The translations under genes were made by a program, and so were the position numbers. From Viola odorata (Eukaryota > Streptophyta > Magnoliopsida > Malpighiales > Violaceae), in NCBI GenBank assembly GCA_963691705.1, contig OY829540.1, positions 48,148,158 to 48,212,157 on the forward strand: DNA of 64,000 nt, written 5' to 3'. How positions within the stretch are numbered: position 1 is the first letter of the stretch; each line of letters starts with the position of its first letter. Of the stretch, positions 22,917 to 32,549 are shown piece by piece. The notes beneath the pieces are model-generated. The model was not told the DNA's origin, did not search any database, and was given only the letters and a program-made list of their open reading frames with translations.

Positions 22917-23168
22917 ACCAAAGGGAAAACCCGAGGAGCAATCAATGCCATTGAGGACAATTCTCCAGCACCATATTCCTTCGAATATGTGGCCCAAACA
23001 AGGGATATGACCACAACCCACGCAAGGTAGTGTTCACACTTGCTGTGAATACTCCTGGCCGAGACTTGCACGCGGTCCCATTCAACTACGGATACACAGT
23101 GGTCACCACCCCTCCTGCAGTCACACCAATAGGGCTCGCTATCGGCGAAACCTCTCATATCGGGGGGC

Positions 23169-24505
23169 ATGACCCGTACCGGAAGATGTTACATCTCGGA
23201 GGAAGTAGAGAAGCAACAACAAGCCAAAGGGAAAAACCCTGTGATCCGCGAAGAGATGATAGAGGAGACGCAAGGTTTGAGCAAACCTGTAGCCGAGGAC
23301 GAGACAACCGAGTTCCTCAAGATCATGAAACAGAGCGAGTTCAGCATCATCGAACAACTAAAGAAAACCGCGGCTCGCATTTCCATCATGGAGTTGATCC
23401 TTACTTCAGAGCCTCATCGCCAAGCTCTCTTAAAGGTCCTGAAGCAAGCCTTCGTGACTAAGGATATCACCACGGAAGGGGTGGAAAACCTTATCGGAAG
23501 GATTCAAGCCCTAAGCAGCATTTCCTTCTCTGAAGGAGAGATCGAGCCCTTAGGAAGAGATCACAACAAGGCCCTATACATCACGGTAGAATGTAAGGGA
23601 CACGTCATAGCAAAGGCCCTAATCGACAATGGTTCCGCACTTAATGTCATGCCCAGGCATATCCTCGAACAACTGCCGGTTGATTTCTCTCATATGAAGC
23701 CTAGCGGAATGATGGCTAGGGCTTTCGATGGAACCACTCGAGAGATCATCGGGAACTTTGAGTTGGATATGGTCATCGGGCCTTACATTTTCGCCTTGAC
23801 GTTCCAGATCATGGAAATCCAACCCGCTTACAGCATGCTTCTAGGACGGCCTTGGATCCATTCAGCGGGAGCCGTCCCCTCTTCCCTGCATCAGTGCCTC
23901 AAATACGTCAAGGACAATGCCCTCGTCACAATAAAGGCATAGGAAGCCTTGATCTTGGCCAAGCATGCATCCGTGCCTTACATCGAAACTGCTGAAACCT
24001 TGGAGAATTCTTTCCAAGCCTTCAAAATCGTCAACGCGGATTGGATCGAGGAAGGATCCCCCGTTTGCGAAGCCTCAAAATCTGAGATAGCCGAAACAAC
24101 CACTAAGTCAATACTAGAGGGAAGTTTCCAATTGGGAAAACGGCTCGGGGCCGAGTTACAAGGATCAAAAGGCTGGGCACCTCCGAAGAGCTTCAGAGAC
24201 CACTTTGGGTTAGGGTACCAACCCAGCAAGGACGATTTCGCCAGGATTGCCCAAGAAAAGAAAGAAAAGCAGCTGGCTAAGCTATTTGGACGTTCTGCGC
24301 CAGAGGGCAAAATGCCAATCCCCCATATCAGAACCACGTTCCCCTTCGCAGCCGAAACCATCAATGGAAGTCTGGTCAGGGTATCAGACCTCCGTATCTG
24401 CACTTTGGGAGAAGAGGAATCGTCACCTGGTTCAGTCATTTTTGTTAAGAAGCTAGGAGAGCCTGTTTACAACTGGACCATCACCATGCTTCCCGATGTG
24501 TCTCC
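23169..24505 (+). pseudogene. E1 protease region, upstream exon of pro-pol
   Basis: The frame includes the retroviral-type aspartic protease with active-site LIDNGSALNVMP at about residues 152-163 and the later LLGRPWIHSAG at about 222-232. A single stop at 23940-23942 interrupts it, after which the same frame continues to a GT donor at 24506. The segment after the protease is a linker rich in charged residues. The protease would cleave Gag and Pol. Upstream, at about 23027-23170, the frame switches, so the link to gag is lost. Confidence 0.8.
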
Positions 24506-24655
24506 GTAATTACTTCTCTTAGAAAAAAAACACATGTTTGCACGTTTTCTTACGAAAACCTTTTTGTAGGAACTCACGTTCCCCTTCTGTTAAAAATCAA
24601 ATATATATGCAATTTTCATTTTACGCATCTCTTCTTTTCGCATTTTTAATTTCAG
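24506..24655 (+). other. Ogre-type intron between protease and RT, 150 bp
   Basis: Donor CC|GTAATT at 24506 and acceptor TTTAATTTCAG ending at 24655 flank a T-rich 150-bp segment that contains stops. Removing it joins a phase-2 codon (two bases) to one base at 24656 and keeps the reading frame into the RT part. An intron between pro and RT is a known peculiarity of Ogre elements. The limits are read by eye. Confidence 0.65.
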
Positions 24656-25052
24656 GATGAATGTTAGTTCGGATTGTCATGATAAAACCTATGTCTTTAC
24701 TGGTGAAGAAATCATCGCTACGACCGAAGACAAAGCCAAAATCTCCGACGAACTGGCCCGTTTGCTAGAAAGTTCAGAAAAGGAAATAACCCATCATCGG
24801 GAGGAATTTGACGAAGTAAACTTGGGGGCAAGCAATGAGAATCAGAAGTTGGATAAGATCGGAACTACCTTGGACACAATTCAGAGGGAAAGGTTGATTT
24901 CTCTCCTCAAAGATTACTCCGACGTATTCGCATGGTCATACGCCGACATGCCAGGTCTTGATCCCGGGATAGTTGAGCATCGTATTCCATTAAAACCTGA
25001 GCCAACTCAAGGAATCTCGAAGGAAATATTCCTCAGTAAAGACTCGGGATAA
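24656..25052 (+). pseudogene. E1 RT amino-terminal stub
   Basis: After the intron the frame encodes the segment just before RT, ending with the usual LLKDYSDVFAWSYADMPGLD and HRIPLKPEP. It then loses similarity and stops at 25052. The RT catalytic core, RNase H and integrase are not found downstream. The break near 25010 is therefore a deletion boundary, not simple mutational decay. Confidence 0.8.
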
Positions 25053-25540
25053 AGGCCCCTGGCCAACCAGAAAGTGGCCACAGCAAGGATCCAAGAGCTC
25101 ATGCACTCTGTCAAGAAAGCATCCCCAGCAAAAAGTGAAGGAACTCGCGCACCGTGCCCTCATCAGGGCCAATCGACAAAGCATCACTCATAAAAAAAGC
25201 ACATCTTTACCAAAACAAGCTCCTTTCCGGACATTTCATGTCCTTTCATTCTCTTCCATAAAAGTCCCATCGATTATTAGAACGCCCATGCATGTGCATC
25301 TTCATTTGAAGTCTATTCACTCGGATTGACATTGCGAATTGAAAATTATGTATCATGTTAGTTGCATCTTTATGAGCGTAAAACACTTAGCCTTGTTTCA
25401 GAGTGTGAGTGCAAACACTAATATCAGGTGAGGACTGCTTACGGCTGCAAATCGTGGAAAAGTCTTGTCCTTGGGGTCGTTACCTCCTGAGCAGGATGCA
25501 GGCGCATTCTAGGTTCGTATCAAGGCCGCTGGCAGCATTA
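25053..25540 (+). other. E1 non-coding segment after the pol break
   Basis: Unassigned sequence with no domain in any frame. It separates the RT stub from the tandem array and may be the original 3' untranslated region. Confidence 0.5.
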
Positions 25541-27555
25541 GCATTTTTCTCCTCCAAGAGTGACATCATATGCATTTCCTCCTCCTAGAGTGATATCACT
25601 TACATAATTCTTCATTTCTGCATAATGCATTCCTTCCTCCCAGAGTGATAGCATCTACGTTTCGTTCTCCTAAAGTGACGATTAGTTTATTTCTGCACCT
25701 CGCGTCTTCTCCTACGGGATTAAACGTCGAGCATATTTCCTCCTCCCAGAGTGACGTCTAGCATTTTTCTCCTCCCAGAGTGACCTTAGTTTAGTTTCCG
25801 CATTTCACGTCTTCTCCTACGGGAATTGACGTTGTTTACGTTTCCGTACTGTATTTCCTCCTCCCAGAGTGACAACATGCATTTTTCTCCTCCCAGAGTG
25901 ACAGCATTAGCATTTTTCTCCTCCCAGAGTGACCTTAGTTTAGTTTCCCTATTTTACGTCTTCTCCTACGGGAATTGACGTTGTTTACATTTCTGTACTG
26001 CATTTCCTCCTCCCAGAGTGACATCATCATGCATTTTTCTCCTCCCAGAGTGACATCATCATGTATTTCCTCCTCCCAAAGTGACATCATTTGCATTTTC
26101 CTCCTCCTAGAGTGACATCATTAGGACCAATCATTCGTACTTCTGCGAATCCCGCATTATCCTCCTGAAAGAACGTCAGTCACATGTCAAGCGATTATCC
26201 CTCCCAGTGGAGCCGTCATTTACGTTTTCGTAAAATTACCTTTCATTCCTGTCAAAGTAGTTGTCATTTACATTTTCTGCAACTTACATTTCTCTCGATA
26301 TCCGAATAGATCTAAGTTTATATCTTTGCAGGACATCCGATCGAATCTATCTCCTCCCAGAGTGACGACAAAACTATCTCCTCCCAGAGTGACATCAACA
26401 AAACTATCTCCTCCTAGAGTGACAGCAACCAACTATCTCCTCCCAGAGTGACATCGAAAGCATACCTCCTCCCAGAGTGACATCTACGACAATACCTCCT
26501 CCCAGAGTGACTGCAACCAACTACCTCCTCCCAGAGTGACATCGAAAGCATACCTCCTCCCAGAGTGACATCAATGATTACCTCCTCCCAGAGTGACATC
26601 AACCAACTATCTCCTCCCAGAGTGACATCGAAAGCATACCTCCTCCTAGAGTGACATCAATAAACTTACCTCCTCCCAGAGTGACATCAACCTATCTCCT
26701 CCTAGAGTGACATCAAAAAATATACCTCCTCCCAAAGTGACATCAACAAACTTACCTCCTCCTAGAGTGACATCCACGAATAACCTCAACAATTTTGTAA
26801 ACACTTTTTAATCCTCAATGACAACATCAATTTCCTCCACTAAATAACACCATCAAAAGCATATCTCCTCCCAGAGTGACATCAATAGATTACCTCCTCC
26901 CAGAGTGACGTTCAACGAACTACTTCCTCCCAGAGTGACATCCACAAACTTACCTCCTCACAGAGTGACATCCGCGAATAACATCGTCAAAACTATCTCC
27001 TCCTAGAGTGACATCAACGAATAACGTCATCAAAATTATGCCTCCTCCCAGAGTGACACCAAAAATAAACTTACCTCCTCCCAGAGTGACGTCAACCAAA
27101 TATCTCCTCCCGGAGTGACATAGACCAACTACCTCCTCCCAGAGTGACATCAACAAGCCTATCTCCTCCTAGAGTGACATCTACCGCAATATCTCCTCCC
27201 AGAGTGACATCTACAGCAATGCCTCTTCCCAGAGTGACATCTACGACATATCTCCTCCCAGAGTGACATCTACGACATATCTGAACCTACCTCATCCCAG
27301 AGTGACAGCAACAACCTGCCTCCTCCCAGAGTGACATCAATGAACAACATCGGCAAACTACCCCCTCCCAGAGTGATAACAACAACCTGCCTCCTCCCAG
27401 AGTGACATCAATAAACAACATCGGCAAACTACCTCCTCCCAGAGTGATAGCAACAACCTGCGTCCTCCCAGAGTGACATCAACGAACAACATCGACAAAC
27501 TACCTCCTCCCAGAGTGACAGCAGCAACTTACCTCCTCCCAGAGCGACATCATCA
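25541..27555 (+). repeat. Minisatellite array, CTCCTCCCAGAGTGACATC core, about 2 kb
   Basis: The core CTCCTCCCAGAGTGACATC and close variants recur several dozen times with AT-rich spacers of varying length (period mostly 25-60 bp). The first third (to about 26340) has longer, mixed units that include ACGTCTTCTCCTACGGGA. From 26340 onward the units are tighter. The minus-strand frames through it (SLWEEV, VTLGGG) are artefacts of the repeat. It lies in the 3' region of E1, where Ogre/Tat elements are known to carry hypervariable tandem repeats that can seed satellites. Confidence 0.9.
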
Positions 27556-27615
27556 CTGTAAGCTTGAGGTAAGACCTGCGGTGTCACCAAAATTCGAATA
27601 TGTAGGGGCAACTAT

Positions 27616-27659
27616 CTTTACTGCTTATCAAATACTTCGATAAGACAGTAAAGAGGGGG
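27616..27659 (+). promoter_or_regulatory. E1 hairpin and polypurine tract before 3' LTR
   Basis: CTTTACTGCTTATC (27616-27629) pairs with GATAAGACAGTAAAG (27639-27653) with a single bulge, forming a 14-bp stem and 9-nt loop. Its right arm runs into the polypurine tract AAAGAGGGGG (27650-27659), four bases before the 3' LTR. The polypurine tract primes plus-strand DNA synthesis. The hairpin may influence its exposure, which is inference. Confidence 0.65.
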
Positions 27660-27663
27660 CAAC

Positions 27664-30600
27664 TGTTGATACCCAAATTTTGATGCCATTTTTAATTGAT
27701 TTTAGCATTTCTGTTATTTACTTAATTTACTGTCATTTTTAGTTGATTTACTGTCGCTAGCATTTTTAAAATTTTCATCGCGTTTTAGCATCGTCGTTAG
27801 CATCGTCAGCTTTCGAAATCGCATTTTTAATTTTTCGTCACGTATTTTCATTATTATTGTTAGCCTTAAAAATCACATTTTTGACTATCCGGCCGCCGTT
27901 TGCTAGTTTTTCTTCATTTTAGGTCATCACATGAATTTTAGGATTTTTAGTATTTTAGCGCATTTTTTAGTATTTTTATTTTTTTATTATTATTTTTGTT
28001 CGAGCTTTTATTGGACCCGAGTAAGTTTGCTCGGACAATAGCTTGAATTTCAAATGTTTTCCATCAACTAGTTGCTAGCTTTTTTTTCCGTTCGAACGTT
28101 TCACGTTTTTGAACGAGAAAATAAACACGGTAAACGAAAAATTTTCATCATTCATCATTCGCTATAGGCGGTTAGACTCGTCATATTTTTCTCTATGCGC
28201 AGGTACTGTCGGCTCAAAAATTCAGAACGTTTGCTCGCGAGAATGGCACGAGGCCATTTAAATAGGATTAATGGCTAAGTTGATCACAACCGTTGATCTG
28301 GTCAACCAAGGAAAGTCAACCAGATCAACGGTTGACAAATTAAAGGAGTTCATGTGCATGGTGCACATGAACAACGTGGACGTGAAGCAACAGAGGAGCG
28401 AGCCACCGAGCTGCTCGCTCCCGTCCCCTCAACCGTTTCCTGTCCCGTCGATCATCATCACACAGCCACTAGACCTGCCACCTCACACAACCGTAGCTCC
28501 TCCACCGCGACAAAGCAGCCACCACGCGCAACCCCGAGCTTCAAACACCACGCGACTTCAGCCTATAAATAGCAAGCATCCTTCAATGTTCAGACGACAC
28601 CAAATCTGCAAGAAACCCTTGCTCCTTCTCCCTCTTGATCAGTTTGCTCACTTAGAGCGACAATCGTCCAGTTTAAAGCTTGAGAGAGTAAGCTTTCTCT
28701 CTCTAAGCATTTTCAGTTTTTAAGCTTGTTTTCTTCTTTAATTCGTTTGGCTGAATTTAGAGTAGATTAATTGCTTGTTTTTGTGCCATTAATTCATGTG
28801 CATGATGTAGATTAAATACATGCTTTCAATTTTAAAAATCGTTAGCTAGATTGTGCGAATTAATTAGTTTTCGATAATTAACGGTTTTGTCATTTTTTCG
28901 AAATTAAATTCGGTACGAGTCAAAATAAAAATTGAGGTTCGTACGGTCGAGAAGTCGTCGAAGAGATGAGCGTCTCGGTATGAACGGTTTTTAAAACGGC
29001 CACCTATGGCCGGAGTTTGGCCGCCGGCAGTACGCCGACGACCAAAGAAGGAGATGATGAACAGTGCCAGGCTTCGGCACTGTTCACGTGTGGAAAGGTG
29101 ATGGGCTTGGCCCATCACCCTTAAAATGTTTTCATTAGGCCAGACACTATTCCTGGCCCACTTCAATTTTCCTTTCTTTTTTAAAAATTGGGCCCAGCCC
29201 ATTTTCAAATCTTTCCGAGACTTCGGATCACGCTTTTTTCGTAAAAATAATTCGTATGCTTCGTATGAGTATTTTTTCGTACTATCAACTGTTTTAATTT
29301 TCTGTACTATCAATTGTTTTAATTTTCTACAAATATCAACTGCTTTAATTTTTCGCAAGCTGCTGGAAATTCTTCCGCAACATCAACTGTTTTAATTTTC
29401 TGTACTATCAACTGTTTTAATTTCTGCAAATATCAACTGCTTTAATTTTTCACAAACTGCTGGAAATTCTTCCGCAACATCAATTGTTTTATTTTCTGCA
29501 AATATCAAACTGTTTATTTTCTGCAAATATCAAATTGTTTATTTTCTGCAAATATCAAATTGTTTATTTTCTGCAAATATCAACTGCTTTAATTTTTCGC
29601 AAACTGCTGGAAATTCTTCCGCAACATCAATTGTTTTATTTTCTGCAAATATCAAACTGTTTATTTCCTGCAAAATATCAATTGTTTTAATTTCCGCACT
29701 CATCATACTGCTGGAAATTCTTCGGCAAATATCAATTGTTTAATTTTCTGCAAATCCTCAACTATTTTAAATCCCCTGTGAATCGTCAACTACAATCAAT
29801 TTTTCTGCACTTATCAAAACAACATTTAAATTTTGTATGCGTTAAATCCATCATTTTTCGCATGCAATCAACTCAGCATTTAAATTTCGTATGCGTTAAA
29901 TCCATCATTTCTCGCATGCAATCAACTCCGCATTTAAAATTTCGTATGCGTTAAATCCATCATTTCTCGCATACAATCAACTGTCATTTAAATTTTTGCA
30001 CTCATAAAATTGCTTATTTATTTCTCGAGCTATCGCTAACACTCTCACCTTGTAGGTTTTAATTTCAAGCTTCGCTCGAAAGTACGCCTTTCGATTCCTT
30101 TTTATTTATTCAACGCTTTTCGTAAATATCAATCGTACGCATGATATATAGAACTGCTAAAATTAAAATCAACCCACATGAATAACATGTTTAAAGAGTT
30201 GCTTAAAATGCCATGCTCATGTGATTTTAAATACTCGCTTATATTGACTGCATGTACATGGGGACTTTCGATCCCACATCAGTTTTTCACTTCAAAATCT
30301 ATCATTTAAATTTGTACTCTGTTAGCAATCCATGATAGGATCACGTAGTAATTAATTTAATCATGCATGGCCCGATGATGACATAGAGGGCGCTCATTCA
30401 GTCTTACGGAAAATTTAGTCCCATCACATTACGGTCAGGGATAATCGATCGATCTTGATAAACGGTAACCCTGTCCGAAAGATCTTTTTATTATTCCTGA
30501 ACGGTCACGATCATAGAAAAGGCTAAAGTGACGATTCCTCTAAGGGCCCCCTTTTTCAAAATGCATTTTATCAAACACCTTTTTAAACACCTCTCTCATC

Positions 30601-30883
30601 AACTGGTAACTGTTTTCGGATGTGACTCGGGTGCCTAACACCTTCCCGAGACCATAATACGACCCCGAACCTTTTTCTGGGGTCCAGACCCTTTTTTTTG
30701 TGCCTTTAGTTTTTTACTTATTATATTTCTTATGCCATGACGATTAAGGTTCCCTAAACCTAGCAACCAAATTAGGGTGGCGACTTCATTGCATGTTGCG
30801 AGGCGTCTGTTTACGCTGAGCATCGTAAGGTCCAAAATTTCATTGCACACGCGATTTTTTTTAAATTTTCGTGGGGTGCGACA
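27664..30883 (+). repeat. E1 3' LTR, 3.22 kb
   Basis: Direct copy of 15388-18695 with a few percent substitutions. It lacks the block of about 57 bp present near 15806-15862 of the 5' LTR, has a small duplication near 27790, and has one fewer unit in minisatellite 2. Its TATA box is at 28561-28571 and its hairpins at about 29059-29160. It is followed by the ACTCC target duplication. Confidence 0.9.
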
Positions 30884-30888
30884 ACTCC

Positions 30889-31918
30889 ACTCCACTCGTC
30901 TTTCTTTTTAAGATTTGAAGTGATCTCAAAAGTAGTGCATGCCTTTTCTAACGTAAGTTGATCTTCATACACTTCGTGGGGTGGCAAAAGAGGGATAAGA
31001 AATTTATTGCCGAGATGTACCAACTTATAAGTGTTGCGGAAACCATCATGGATGGCTTTCCTATCAAATTGCCAAGGCCGACCAAGAAGAAGATGGCTGG
31101 AATGCATGGGAGCAACATCACAAATCCTTTCATCTACATACGCCCGAATTTTGAAAGGGATAAGGACTTGTCGTGTAACCTTAACCGAGCTCCCATCATT
31201 AAACCAATTTAGGACATACGGGTGGGGGTGTTTAGTTGTGGTTAAGGCCAAACAATGAACAAGAAGGGAACTAGCTACATCCGCATAACTACCATTATCA
31301 ATAATGATAGAGAGAGTCGTACCATTGGATGTGCCACAGGTGTGAAATAGATTTTCCCATTGTTCTTGAACCGAATCATCTTCCTTCGCCTTGATACTCA
31401 AGGTCCTTCGTACCACCAAAAAATGAGGCATCTCAACACAAGCGTACCCCTCTCCCTCTTCATCATCATCAATGACATTAACCAAATAATCTCCTCGGCT
31501 CAACTCTTCTTCATCCTCACTCACTACTTCTCCACTATCACAGATCACCATAATCCTCTTATTAGGGCATTCGGCCCGCATGTGCCCTTTGCCACTACAT
31601 TTAAAATATTCAATGGTTCTAGTGTGAGTGAGAGTGTTTGAGGTTGTGTTTGGGTTAGGTTTAGGTGTATTGGCCGAATGGGGTTTGGTGTTTGGGTATG
31701 TGTTTGGTTTAGAGGAAAACGGGGGTTGTTTAATGTCTTGGTTGTGTTTAGGCGAAGGGGATGAAAAATGCCAAGAAAGCTTATAAGTAGAAGAAGAATC
31801 GAAAGGAGGTCTCGGTTTAACACTTACTTGTCTTTTGATTTTCAAGACAAGGTGAAACATGTCATCCAATGTGTTGTAGGTTTGGAAATCAAGTTGATAC
31901 GCTATCTTCTTATGCAAA
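30889..31918 (-). pseudogene. H gag C-terminus and protease
   Basis: Read from 31.9 kb downward, the frame first gives the end of the gag capsid domain (TYNTLDDMFHLVLKIKRQ). Then come a serine/proline/threonine-rich linker and a zinc knuckle whose first cysteine is replaced by tyrosine (YFKCSGKGHMRAEC). The aspartic protease follows, with active site IIIDNGS and the later HLLLGRPWQFDRKA. The piece lies between the E1 and E2 insertions and is the middle part of the H polyprotein. It is open through this piece but separated from its neighbours by 15-16 kb on each side. Confidence 0.85.
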
Positions 31919-31923
31919 CCACC

Positions 31924-32464
31924 TGATAACAATTGTTATGCTCCTGACGACAATATTGTAGCCACGGCATCTATCCTTGACGAGTCTCTATACGCTTCCC
32001 TGAAAAGCCAACCTATCGCCCGGGCCGGCGGAAGTTTCCTAGGATGGTCGACTTCAGCGGGGGGGGGGGGATCTCATGCATCTTTACGCGCACGGCGTCA
32101 TCCCATCCTAGAGGAACTAAGAGGATGTCGCTCCTGATAGGCCTTATGTGATTATCGCCCGCGATGGCTCACCCATTATCGCTGGAGGCGATATCTTCGG
32201 ACGATGCTTATCGCTGCACCCTTATCGCTGTCAGGTATCGCCAACTTCGGCCTATAAATACCCCCATCTTTCCAAACAGAAGGTAAGATCGAGATCATCT
32301 TGGAGAACTTCTACCATTCTAAAAACTCGAACTGACTTAAGCATCGGAGTGTCTACGCCGGAGTCCCCCTCCGGCGCTTTGCAGGTATCTCTGACGCTGA
32401 TCGATTCCCCTCCGACTAGCTGCAGCAGCCGTTTTCCGACCCGAAGAGATCTCGGATCTTATCA
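31924..32464 (+). repeat. E2 5' LTR, 541 bp
   Basis: It is the same length as the 3' LTR with about six differences. It contains a run of ten Gs near 32058, a cluster of TATCGC/GCGATA words, and the TATA box CCTATAAATA at 32251-32260. Confidence 0.93.
32150..32260 (+). promoter_or_regulatory. E2 promoter: TATCGC/GCGATA word cluster and TATA box
   Basis: At least six copies of TATCGC or its inverse GCGATA lie within about 90 bp just upstream of the TATA box (32251-32260). The spacing and two orientations suggest binding sites for a transcription factor in the LTR enhancer. The same cluster is at about 47690-47799 in the 3' LTR, with one copy mutated (CTTATCGC to CTAATCGC). The factor is unknown. 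Confidence 0.55.
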
Positions 32465-32466
32465 AA

Positions 32467-32484
32467 TGGTGCTTTCATTGAGAG
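32467..32484 (+). promoter_or_regulatory. E2 primer-binding site
   Basis: TGGTGCTTTCATTGAGAG starts two bases after the LTR and begins with TGG. This is the position and form of a tRNA primer site. I do not identify the tRNA. Confidence 0.6.
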
Positions 32485-32549
32485 CTTTGGTGTATTAAGT
32501 GAGTGTCCTTAATAGCCAAGCTCTGTTTAGTTGGGAGATCGGAACGGTT

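Larger units (their letters stand above)
15388..30883 (+). mobile_element. E1: defective Ogre-like (Tat lineage) LTR retrotransposon
   Basis: Two long direct repeats begin TGTTGATACCC and end GGGTGCGACA (15388-18695 and 27664-30883). The element is flanked by ACTCC on both sides (15383-15387 and 30884-30888) and interrupts the protease-RT region of H. Very long LTRs, an extra ORF upstream of gag, and an intron between protease and RT are the hallmarks of Ogre elements. Most of RT and all of RNase H and integrase are absent. About 2 kb of tandem repeat lies where they would be, so the copy is non-autonomous. Confidence 0.9.

Noticed and set aside
25541..27555. CRISPR-like array (regular repeats with unique spacers)
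   Set aside because: Repeats are degenerate, spacing is irregular, spacers are short variants of each other, and the context is a plant retrotransposon. It is a minisatellite.
26414..27611. Minus-strand ORFs with repeated SLWEEV/VTLGGG
   Set aside because: They are translations of the CTCCTCCCAGAGTGAC minisatellite, not proteins.
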